DNA of 64,000 nucleotides from Callipepla californica brunnescens (lineage: Eukaryota > Chordata > Aves > Galliformes > Odontophoridae). The notes under the pieces were generated by a model. That model ran no database searches. It was not told where the DNA came from and worked only from the letters and a program-made list of their open reading frames with translations. Every line of letters starts with the position of its first letter. Position 1 is the first letter of the stretch. Shown piece by piece: positions 1 through 12,100 of the stretch. Where the stretch lies: assembly GCA_023055505.1 (NCBI GenBank), contig JALIRH010000036.1, positions 2,170,001-2,234,000 on the forward strand. The letters are read 5' to 3'. Position numbers and translations under genes: made by a program.

Positions 1-2138
1 CACAGCGTTTGACCACAGTGCTTTCGGGGCGTGGGCGAGCGACCCACCTCTCTGGGCAAACACCATGCCCAAGTTCTCTCCAAGACAAACAATTACAGGG
101 CAGCTCAGAGTCAGAGATGAGTAGAGCAGAGTGGAGTAAGAGCACAGCCACAGACCAGCAGGATCCACCCCGTCCTGCGGCCTGCCATCCTCAGCTCTCA
201 CCAAAAGCCAAGCACATCACTCGAGGCGCTCCCATTCCCCTTCTGGCACAGGGAACCAACCACCCTGCTCGTCCCTGCTCCGTGGATTGGAGACAATCTT
301 CCTGATGCCCAGTGACTTCTGAGCAGTAAAGACCTAAATGTTGCCCTGGTGACAGAACTGATGGTTTCCACCACAAGGCACTGTCGTACTTTCACTGCCA
401 GGCTCAAGGTGTGCCAAGAACCCACCTCATGACTAAGGCCAGGCAGGACTTTGCTTCACAAGGTAAATGCACGGTTCAGTGCTTGCTCCTATTACAGACA
501 CCTCAAACTCCCTTCTGAACCTTCAACACGGAAACTATTTCCACGATTCCATTGTTTGTTCCACTGCATTTCAATTTACTTTATTATTAGGACAGAAAAA
601 CGTTTGTTTCCCTTTCCTTCCAGAGCATCTCCTCACTTTCCATTACCAGAACTACAGACTGTCAAGAAAATGAAAGGCTCCAACAGCAGGCAACGCTTAT
701 CTCCTGATTAAATCTGAAAACTTTGTTCCACTGGGATAACATTCAGACCTCTAAAACTCACCAAGAATTTCCCCCCGCCTCAACATCCTAACAGTGACAT
801 TTAGTAAACAGAACCAGTTTCCTGGACTCCATCCTACCCACACTGCGAGCAAAGGAGCACCAGAAGAGAGGATTTGTCCTGCTTGTTTTTTTCTTCAAGA
901 TTTTAACGTAACCAGGCCTTTTTTCACTTCGTCTCCTTCCATTTGCTGAGACCTCTGAAGTCTCACAGACCTCTAAGCAGTACTACATGTGAAAATCTTT
1001 GAGGAAAGCTTGTCTTGATCTAAGTGTTAAGGCCCCATAGAGAGCAAGGTGTTAGAAATAAACAAACAAGCATCTGAGGCTTCTGAAAGTCCTAGCCACC
1101 GTTCCTCTCTTTCCACACCTTCCCAGCCAAGACCTGAGCTGGATGTCTGCATCCAGGAGGAGAAATCAGTACACAAGAGCAATCCCTTCTGCACACGCTG
1201 CCCATCAAACCCTTCTGGTCCATACTCAAGCAAGCAAGACTCTGAGAGTAAGTACCAGGGAATTACCAGTGGTAAAATTCAATCCAGCAACAATCGTACT
1301 GCTGTATGTATGTACTTATCACATATTTCAAAGCTTTTTTTACAATAAATGGTACACAAAGGAATTGTTTCCAGCACTGAAAAGCCTCCCCCAAAAAACA
1401 ACAACAGGTACAAGGGCAACTTCTTTGTTTCCACACTTTGGGTGGATTTGCTCTCAAAAAGTTAAATATCTGAGAGGCATTTCAAGATCAATTTTCCAAT
1501 TACTCAAAGAAATCCAGTGGACAGCTCTAGGACTCTTTTTTTTTTTTCCCCTGTACGTTGTTAATGAAACCACAGAAATTACAGAACTACAGAACCAAGG
1601 ATTTATCACCAGGGAAATATATCTGGATTTTAAAAATTCTTCCAAGTCTACAATTTTTGCTGTGAGGAAGCACAGGAATTGGAAAGGCAACACATCTTTT
1701 AAATGTCAGCAGTAATAGGGAATGAAGAGGAAGCAGGCCAATAATACTCATTTCTAAAAATACTACAAAATTTACCCTGCATGAAGTAGTTGGACCTTAA
1801 AATTAACTTATGCCCTAATTTAAAGTAAAACTATTGCCCCGTTCTCTAATCATGGAGAGCAGCCAGGGCTGCAGTAAGGCCTTGGGTATGCACACCATGC
1901 TTCACCCAGCTAGCACCTCCAGGACCATGCACATATCCACCATGGCAAACAGTCAACACCTGCAACAGCACCGCCCTCAGCTTTGCTTTGTGCCAACTCA
2001 GTCTCTCTGCCCTTCACAACAGCTTACTTCTACATCAGAGAACAGCTGCCACCAAACACCTCTGGTTCACAGACTCCCGACCCTGCACCATGACTCACAA
2101 ACTGCCACCAGCCCACAGCGCAAGGACCAGGCACACTG
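1..2138. other. SPEN intron 3, left part; no gene seen
   Basis: Ordinary AT/GC-mixed intron sequence. No exon with a recognisable SPEN frame, no RNA gene and no repeat beyond short poly(T). Later SPEN exons must lie left of the window. Confidence 0.7.
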
Positions 2139-2647
2139 AGTTGGGCAGCGATGGCACGCTGCATTGGGTGAAGACATGCTGGGTTGGGTGACAGCACACA
2201 CAGTTGGGTTACAGCATGATGGGTTGGGTGACGGCACACTTGAGTTGAGTTATGGCGCATTGGGTTGGGTGATGACACAAAGAGTTGGGTTACAGAATGA
2301 TGGGTTGGGCGACAGCACACTGAGCTGGGTTACAGCACGACAGGTTGGGTGACAGCACACTTGAGTTGGGTTATGGTGCATTGGGTTGGGTGATGGCGCG
2401 TTGGGTTGGATGGTGGCACACAAGAGTTGGGTTACAGCACGATGGGTTGGGTGATGGCACACTGAGTTGGGTTATGGTGCACTGGGTTGGATGGTGGCAC
2501 ACAAGAGTTGGGTTACAGCATGATGGGTTGGGTGATGGCTCATTGAGCTGGGTTACAGCATGATGGGTTGGGTGATGGCACACTGGAGTTGGGTCATGGC
2601 ACACTGGGTTGGGTGACAGCACGCTGGGTTACGGCGCATTGGGTTGA
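2139..2647. repeat. Minisatellite, 20-bp subunits in an 81-bp higher-order unit
   Basis: About 25 tandem copies of a 20-21 bp unit such as GTTGGGTGATGGCACACTGA. In the cleanest part (about 2380-2600) four diverged subunits recur as an 81-bp block. The G-rich strand is plus, with telomere-like GGGTTGGGT. It lies in SPEN intron 3, ending about 35 bases from the exon 3 donor; in the pre-mRNA it reads as CCCAACCCA-type repeats. The translated repeats on the minus strand are an artefact of periodicity. Confidence 0.95.
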
Positions 2648-2683
2648 GCGACACCGCGTCCACGGCAGCCATGAGCAGCCTAC

Positions 2684-3160
2684 CTGTCACTGCTGGTACT
2701 GCTGCTGCTGCTGATGGAGTCGCTGCTGGAAGACCGACTCCTGGAGCCGCTGCCACTCGGGGAACGCGTGGGCCTGGAGGCCTGGCTGGCCAACCGCTGC
2801 GGGGACTGGGTCCGGGACTGGGACGAATGCGGCGAGCGGCTCCTGCTGTGCTGGTAATTCCGTTCTGGCCTTCTGCCTCGTACCTCCCGTGTAATATCAT
2901 CCCTGTAGATATCCCTGTGTACCACACTGGGCAATGTAAACTGTTCCCGGGCCCTAGGTTCGTAACGGGGGTCGTGAGCATCAAAACGGTTCGGACTTCG
3001 ACTCCGAGAAGTATAATAGAGCCCATGTTGTAAAGTCCGCTCTCGAGGATCTCTATAGTAATCCTGATCGTAATGTCTTGTCCGATCAAATCCTCCCGTC
3101 CCCCGTTCATGGTGTCCATAGGCACTATGTTCATAAGCACGCTCCCTGTTATCTGAAGCC
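2684..3160 (-). CDS. SPEN: SPEN coding exon 3
   Basis: 477 nt, acceptor ATGCAG, donor CAG|GTAGGC at 2683-2682. It encodes ASDNRERAYEHSAYG through the RS-rich stretch to SSSTSSDS. The poly-Ser tract is encoded partly by an AGC/CAG run (plus strand 2693-2720), a possible length-variable triplet tract. A minisatellite starts only about 35 bases downstream of the donor. Confidence 0.96.
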
Positions 3161-6100
3161 CTGCATTTAGGAGGAGGGAAAAATATTTAATCCATCAGAA
3201 AGGGGCCAGCACAGCTAAAAGCAAATCATGCAAACATTCACTTCAGCACTCAATTTATTTTTGCAACTGCTTCTCTGCTGAAGAGCAATAACCTACCAAG
3301 CAAACACTGACAAACTTAAAACATTCTACATAACTCCGAAGTTATATTCATATACAATAAAGCTGAGCAATCACTTTGTTTTAATTACAGATCGGGCTTT
3401 CATGACCAGCATCTTGCCTGCACAGGAAAGAATGCTTTCTAGTGCAGAATCCTCATGTAAATTGTTGTTTTGGGTCTGGTTGTTTGGGTGTTTTTTTTTC
3501 ATTTTCTTTAAAATTCAGTAAACACAGAAAATGTTGTGGTTTTGAACATCACAATAAACATTATTTTCCCCCCATTTTTGCTTTAAGAGCTTCAGAAATC
3601 GTTCTTGAATTTGGTAACGACTGGAACCCACGTAATTATCCCTCTGCACAAACGACATCACGAATTGGGCTGCAGCCATGAAAGCCCGAGTGCAAAGCAT
3701 GACCCAGAGGTAAGAAGCTGCTTTCAGAAGGGGTAGCATTACCCACACAAAAGCCCAGAAAATTAGGGGTTTTGTTCCTGCTGTTGTAAAATGTTTCGTT
3801 CTTTTGGAAGGATTTTTTTCTTTCTATTGGAGAGCTACACTCAATCCTCGTTAAAGCTGCTGACCCTAATTGCTAACGTCAGAATACTTAAATTGCAAGT
3901 ACTCCTAACACCTCAAAAGATGCAGGCCCCAAAAATACACTGAAATGATACAGGAAAAGCCTACATTAATTTTTCTATCGGTGTTTGCTTGTTGAGACTG
4001 TTACTGCCATCACAGCATTTGTATCCACACTGCTTTGAAAGTCCTCTTGGTCTGAGCAATTTAAACACTCTGCAGGTCAGTTATGTTCTGAGAATGCTAC
4101 GTGAGATCTCTCAAATAAAGATCCAGTGCAACTGACAGATACAGGGACGTTATAAATAGTACGGCAGTCAAATTTAGACAAACACCAGTGTGGTACATCC
4201 AAACTGCCTCTGCAAAATGGCAGATGGAGAACGATTACGCTGCATGTTTAAAATAAATACTTGCAAAATTCCAAATGTGGCAGGATAGCCAAAGTTAATT
4301 CGAAAATTTAATTATCCACCTTATGAAGGACATTTCAACCTTTTTCTCAGCCTGCTCAGACTCTATGCTCAATTACCAGCCACTTCAGGCCCCTGAATCC
4401 TAATAACCCAGTTGTGCCTTGCCCTTCCTCTTGCATCACAACTCTGTCTCCCATTTAAAATGGCAGAAACATCCCAGATATCTTTTATCAACTCAAAATC
4501 AGATTCGAATCTTTTTTGATTAGCATCTCAGGAAGTTTAATTCCTTCTGCAATGAATCACAGGATCCTTCATCCCCTAAATATATTTACCCTCTGTTGTT
4601 CAATTATAACTCATTTTCAGGGTTATTTTCAGAGCTAACTCATTTCTTGCCTGCTTTTTTTTTTTTTTCTCAAAAATTATATATAAAAAACTCCCTAGCT
4701 GATGCAATAGAAAATTTCATTAATGTATATACGTGCTTAAAATTCATTCCTGCCTTATCTCTTGCTCGTAACAATAGCATTTCTAAAGGCATTTCAGGGT
4801 CTAGAACAGAAACATGTCTCCCGTCCCTCCCCCCTCCCCCCTCCTGAAGGACCAAGATCAACATTTTTATAAACGATTGCACTTAGCATCCTACAAAGTG
4901 TTAATCAGAGAAAGCTGATTTAATCAGGTAAAAGAAAAAGCAGTATTTTCTAAACGGTTACTGCTATAGCTGAGATAAAAGAACAAAGTCCTTCCATGAA
5001 AAGGACACAGAAGACAGACAGAGGAGCTAGCAGAGCTGAAAATCTAATGGCTACAGTGCTTGTTTGATTTATCTATTAGTACTAAGTACTACGGAGTTAG
5101 TGGAAAGAGAGGGTTTGACTTGGGTTAGGAGAGGGGCTAATATACACAGGGCAGGACATACCAACCTTTTTCAAGTGTGGAAACACGACCTATATTCCCA
5201 ATTAAATCTAGGGAGAGAATTGTGAACATAACTTCCCCAATTTTGGCCCCTCTTACAGGGGTAATCCACCTTCTTAATGGGCAAGGGTGTCAAATGATAT
5301 TTTGGATGAACCAACAAGAAAAAAAAAATCTTATTGACAAGACAAAAAAAAAAATTCCACTGGAAGCAAGTAGTCCCAGATTGAAACCGTAACTCTGAAA
5401 CCCCCAGACTTCTTTCTTGAGACAGAAGGCACTTAAATAGATCCATTATTTTAATCTCCAGCCCTACGTCTGAATCAAGCAGCTGGTAGTTGACCCAATG
5501 CACGAGGGCACTCATCGCTGTTGGCCAGCAGGCATCCTCTAGCCGCCTTGTAACCATCCAGCCCCGTCACTTTTGGTTGGTGTATCCACAAACTGATTGT
5601 TAGCGCCACGTCCTTAAAACTAAAGTACGCTTAATGTGGAGCAACAAAGAGCTTTTTAAGAGACTAGACAGTAATCCACTCCCCATGGCTACATGACGTC
5701 TTGACTGTATACCATCCAGTAAATTCAAGGCTGTAGTTCTCATCCCAGCATTAAAAAAAAAAAAACTATAATTTCCAAAATTTAGTAATGTCCATCAGCA
5801 CTTTTTTGCCAATACCATCAGAAAGAATAATCCCAATAGCTTGGAAATGATGTAGATCCAAAATGGAAACATCACAAGCTGCCTTCGGTCTTCTCCATCC
5901 AAGCGTTATTTCCATGGCTAAGTGTTGTTTGTAGAATCCAAGGGACTGCATCATTAAACGCTACTAGGAAATTTTTGGTGACAATCCAATTAACACATAA
6001 ACTGCGTATAGTGAGAACTGAGAACTAGGCATCAAGCTTTCACAGAATTTTAGGTTCTAGTATTCCGAAGATACTCCATACAGAACTTCACCACATGTTG

Positions 6101-9100
6101 TAGTAAGATAACTCCATCTGGCAGTAGGGATACATCCGAATAAGGCCTTAATATTATCCAAGAAATGGAATCGTTACTTCTAGAAAAGAGTAACTCCAAT
6201 ATCGGTGCTGGCCAAAGGAAATCTTCCATCTTAAAACCACCTTATTTCAAGTGTAGATATCCAACCAGCTGCAGAACACATCCTTTATGGATCCACCAGG
6301 TACCAGCCACTGGGATAGAAATCACTTCCGTTTCCAACCCAAAATAGGAAGCATAGATAATTCCCAAAATTTTAAATCCATCTGGGGGCCCTATATATGA
6401 GTTTGTGTTTCTCACCATATCAAATACAAAATACCTGCCTAGAGAAACCTTGGAACTTACCCATCAAGTCTCCGCTCATAACGTCCTTCCCGTGCATGAA
6501 GCGATGGTGGGGGGCCATAAGTGGGCCCCCCCCCACCTCCTCTGAACCCAGAAACCTCTCTACTACGAGATGCTATGGAAACTGTATCATCCAATCCCCG
6601 AGCAGCACTGGGAATGGTTCCTGGTTCATTATAATCCGTCCGTAGGTCTCTATCGCCCATTTTGTTGACAGAGTTGTGCGCCTTCTGCGCACTTTTGATG
6701 TCCACAAAATCCACAAACGCTGCCACTCCGCCTTCCGACCCCCTCTTAGGGAGTATTTTGACGCTTTCGACACGTCCATATCTGCAAGAAAAGCAAAGCA
6801 AAGCAGATATATTAATGCAAGTAGAAAAAGACCGCGTTTAATAACATTACCGAACGAAAACTCAACATCAGCTTCAAACAATTTGCATGGGAAAACCCAT
6901 CTCACACTTTCAAAACGGGAGAAAAAGTCACAGGCACTTTCCAGGGTAACTCCAACCCCCCCCTCCGTTCAGCCTACCACAAGGTCTGCGTTCTTGCAAG
7001 AGCAGAGCAGCAGCAGCCAAAGAAACAGAAAGGTATTTGCAATTAGAGCAGCCTTTCTAATTTTTAATCTGACGAGCAAGACATAATTAATCCAAAACTG
7101 TGTCACAACAAGTAAAAATAAAGACATCTCCGAAATCTTCTTAAGAAAAAATGACCTTGACACAGCAATTCCACTACTCTGATCTATATTTAATCCATTC
7201 AGCACTAAAACAAGCCTTCATTCTCATCCCCGCCGCCGATCTCTAGCTCGCTTATTGGGGCCATGCTGCGAGACACGTGTGCAGCTCACCCCACACACAC
7301 AGCCTGCCCCACACGCCTTATCCCTGCAGCACATGGGGACGAGAAGACATCCACGAAAAAGAGTAAAAAAAAAAAACAACAGAAGTCCCCACATCTCTGC
7401 ACACAGGAAAACAGGATGGGATAAGGCTTTCTAGTACTTGCAGACTCACGGCAGAGTGGATAACATGGAAAGGACAAACACAGCAACGGCTGAGAACTGC
7501 ACACTGCACTGTGATAGCAGAGCTGGGAAGGGCTTCTAAATTTGATGTTAATCCATGACAAGAAGAGACAAAACCTTTATTTTGTTACGTACTGGCAAAC
7601 TGAGAAGGGATAAGTGAATGGGAAAAAAAAAAATCATGAAATATTAGTAAAACGAACGAAGAATTATTGCAAAATTCTTCTATTCCCAAAGGCAGCAGAA
7701 CCCTGAACAGATGTAAACCGACCTCAGACAAGAGGAGCTGTTTTCAGCTGTATATGCAGCAATAAAAGCCAACACAAGTGCCTGTCTGAGGAGCAGGCGC
7801 TGCCGGGACCCACATGTGTCTGGCACACGGCTTTCAGTGCACCTTCACGTTCCCTCATTGTTACTGCATGACTAACTCGTAAACACCATCTGCAAACCTG
7901 CCTCGCTCCCACCCGGCCCACTAAGCTTTGCACATCATCTGCTTGAGATTTCGCTTTTTCTCTGTGTTCTCCCCCTCCAAGTACGGCACGCTGGTCATCA
8001 AGGGATCCGTGCGCAAACAAGAGCATCTTTCAAGTGAATGAAAAAGCTCCTTGTTAGCCAGGGGCGCGTATGGCACGCATTTGTGCCTGGACACAGCCCA
8101 GGACACAGCCTGCAGCATTTGTGTTCCCTCCCAGAGGAGCTTTCAAACCTGTGACACTGAAGGGCAGCGTTGGTTATAGAGCGGCAAGGAGCAAATAGCG
8201 GCGGTACGGGATGGAGACTCCCCCAGGCCTGAGCTCCTCTGGGGCTGGGTGAGGTGACTGAACCTGAAGGCAAGGTGTAGAAAAAAATATAAAGGACGTG
8301 GGTACGTTTGTACGAGGGAAAAAAAAGGAGCCTCACTGCATGTGTGCAGGGAGAAGCAACGGCAACGGAAGAAGGGGGAAGGAAAACAGGAAAGAGCCTG
8401 TTTGAAAAATGAGACTGCCTGCCAGGAATGAGCAGGAAAACAGGAGCAGTAACTGGGTGCGTTATCTGGTGCCACCCAGGTGCCCTCCGCGTGCATTTCG
8501 GTGCTGCTGGAGGAGCGTGCTGCAGCTCTCCTTGCTACGGAGCTGCTGTGCTGCTCAGAGCTGCCTGCTTCCAACACGCACTGTGCTGCACTCACTGTTT
8601 ACAAATTGTTTCCAGCAATGCGAGTCCGTACTTTGCAATCTTCAGCAAGAAAAAAAACCCTGAAATCCTAACTGACCTTTCTGGCTGCCATCACCAGAGC
8701 CTTCTTCATACGAAGTGCTGCCTGCCTCTTACATCAGAAATAAGCTCTGACCACTCCCGCTCGCCAGCCCGAGCTTTGCTTTATTTCCCAATCCTGCAAT
8801 CGTAGCACGTACATGTTATTGTAATGCACACAGACATCATCTATTTTCTTTCCCTGCAGAAGATCCAGAAACGTTTGGCTATTCACATTGTGGAGCACCA
8901 ACATCATGTGCTCCCTGCGTACCAACAAAACGCGACGGCCAACGCACACAGCTCAGGTTTCACAGCGAGGAATTGTACTCTGCCCGATGGGTGTTTAAGG
9001 AAAAAATCAAGAAGAAAATGACTGATGGGAAATGAGGGACGACGAATGGTTTTTCTTCTAAAGAAGAAACGAGTGGGGGAGGCTCCTCCTGCATTCTGCT

Positions 9101-12100
9101 GCAGCCACGGCACTCTATCACCTCGCCTAGCGCCGGCGCGGTAATCCGGACGCATGGATCTATGCCGTCCCGCACCGTGTCCTTGCTGAGCCCCAGGGAT
9201 AATCTGTGACAATCGTCTTTGCTGCGAGGCAGGGAGGCAGCAGGGGAGGAAAGCGAGAGGCAGCGAGGCCCAGGGGAGCCGTGCTGGGTCCGTGCCCGGC
9301 ACCCGCAACGCTCCGCATCCGATCCCCGCGGGAGAGGAGAGCCGCAGTGCCGCATGGCGAGGCTGGGGATGCTGCAGCGCGGCGCTGGGGAGCCAAGATG
9401 GAGGCGAAGGGCGAGCACCACCTCGGTGTGGGTCTGAGCATGGGGATGAAGGGCAGCGGGGAGAGAGGCTCCAACGCAGCCGGCCCCGCCTGCGCTGGCA
9501 GTGCTGGCCGAAAACAAAGAGGCTGAGCCCGAGGAATGCCAGGCGCAGCGCCTGCTCCGCGTGGAACTCGAGGCGGTTATCATTAGCTCCGCACTGCAAT
9601 GAAGTCATGTTTCCAGAGGGGTTTGCAGTTGGGCTGAATCGCAGCGCGCGCAGCTGTAGCACGCAATAAACAGAGAGCTGGTGGCCCTTGCAGAAAACAA
9701 AAGTTGCCAGCTAATCGCCGCTCCAACAAAGCCAGCTAATCCAGCTCGTCAGACAAAGAACGTCAAGTTGTCATTTCAGCATTCATTCTCTGCGGATCAC
9801 AGCACCCCATCCCATCCTACCCTGGGTTCCAGCCCTCCCTGCCCCGCATCCCAGCACCAGGACACTCCCAGGGCACCGCAGCCTCTGCCCTCCTCCAGCA
9901 AAAGCACTTGGAACAAAGGACACGACAACAGAGCTGGGCAGCAAACAGTTAGCAAGTAAACATTACTGCACTGTGCTATAGCCTGATGAGGATCTTTACA
10001 AACTAACACACACACCGTAAGGAATCAGAGGAGCTTATCCCTTCCCTCTCCCCCCAAGGCTGCACAGTGCCCACGCTGCGGGTCAGCTGCCTCGCAGCCC
10101 ACAGAGCATCACCTTCCCTTCGTGCGTGACAAGTCCTGCTGCATGCCACACACACAGATCCACAGCAATGCACCACTTCTTGTGCTCGTTTCTGCATCGC
10201 TCATTACGAGCACCGTCTGACGAGATGCACTGCCACAGCAGCACACCTGGACGTGTGCTTGGACCCGGGCTGACTGAAGCCAGCTGTCTTCATTTGCAGG
10301 GGAGCACGGGCAGGTTGGTTTTTGTGCTCTGAGCTATTACACAACTATGTTTTTCAGTGCAGCATGCGGCCAGGAGCTCTCTGCTAACCACTGACCTGCG
10401 GCCCTGCGGGTACTCTGTAAGGAAATAACACGAGCTGACATAGTCCTCAGCCAGATATCTGCCTGCTTGCATCCCACTCTTCTCCCCCACGTACAGCAGA
10501 GCTGCTTCAGGCCCACGAGATGCAGGATGTGCTGCCATAAAGCATGCTTCCACTACCAGCTTCATTGGTACCCACGTTTGCAGAGCCCAGCATCTCCATT
10601 AAGAACCCATCTGGTTTTTTTGCTGGTTCTCAGTCCCAGAACTCATCCCACCATTGGTCATCCCTAGGACGCTGCTCAGGCCATGCTCTGGACAGAGGAC
10701 AGGGTCCAAACCTGATAACATCTTCGGTCAAACGTCATCACACATCTAGAGTCACAGAACCATACAATGGCTTGGGTTGGAAGGGACCTTCAGGTCCATC
10801 CCATTCCGACCTAGCCCTGAATGCATCCAGATATGGGACAACACAAAGACCCCAGAGCTAACAAATAGAAGGCATGAACCAAAAGGTACTCAGACAAAGC
10901 ACAGAGTGCATGCCCGGGTCTGGGTCCTTCCATAAAAACTAACCTGTAACAGAAAGCACACCCAGAGGCAGCCCATAAATAAGCGCACACGCAGGGCTGG
11001 GATGAAAACAACGTGTGCTAATCGAAACGTAATCTCGGCTCTGAGCAACTCATCCTCCCCCAGATTTCTCGAGAAATTAGTTTATAAGGGAAGCAAACCC
11101 AACAGGAACGAGGGTACCGACACCGAGGCTGCAAGCAGCACTACCAGCAGCCCCTGGAGCTGCAACAGGTCGCGTTGGCTCTCCTCATCTCCAGCTGCTA
11201 TAGCGTGTTAAAGAAGGCTAAAAATAAAAGAAATCCAATGCCGCCCCAATTCCACCTTTCTCGGCACAAAATGCTACAACAGTAAGTCATTGCTGTCAGG
11301 ATGATCACAGGGAGGGATGCTTGGGAGACAGCACGAAGTCCACGTCATCCGAGCTTTGAAAGCCTTCCCTTTCGCAGAGCCATGCAAATAAAAGCTCCTC
11401 ATCTCACGGGGAGCGCTGGCTTTCAAACCGTAGGGCAAAGCGAGCTTGTGACAGCAGTGAGTCAGAAATGCCCTCATTACCGAGCTCCCACACTTCTCTA
11501 GATTGCAATCTCAGATGCTTTAAAGCTTGCTTAGCGATCTTTATCAGCGCTGCGACCTTTGGGGGAAAAAAAAAATCCACATTCATCAGGGCACTCTCTC
11601 CTCACAGCAACAAAAAAGCCGAAACAGTTCTCAAAATACTGGAGCAGAAACCATCAGCCAGGTTACGGCAAAGCGCTGACGTGACTGCACTGAGCCCTCA
11701 GCACAGCCACTGACCCCCACCTCCCCCCCCAGTGCAAAAATGACAGCTGAACCCCATCCTCTCCTGCGCTTCCCAGCTCCCCTTTGCCCCCAGCAGCACT
11801 CTGTGGGAATCCCCCCAGCCCTGCCTACAGCTGGGGGTTGTTAATGAGACACAGCACGTGTTTCTGCCACGCACGGAGAACAGCACGGGCTTTGTCTGCG
11901 CTCGTAATCCCTCCGTAAGGGATGACAAAGTAGGAAATTAAAAAGCTAGCACGGGCACATTCACCAACACTTCTGATACCTCCCTTACTTAAGAGCAATA
12001 CACTCAGCGGATCAGATAGTCTGGAAGATAGCTCCGTGCTGAAATAAGCTCCGTGCACGCCTCTTGCCTGCAGCTCCGCTGCACGCTCCATTTTAAGACA

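Noticed and set aside
2371..2622. Minus-strand open frames with repeated HHPT/SPNPSCCNPT protein units
   Set aside because: They are translations of the 20-bp/81-bp minisatellite in an intron; several frames are open for the same reason and no start context or splice signal supports a gene.
8904..9662. 252-codon minus-strand open frame in SPEN intron 1
   Set aside because: It coincides with a CpG-rich block where stops are rare, overlaps other equally long frames, and matches no known family.
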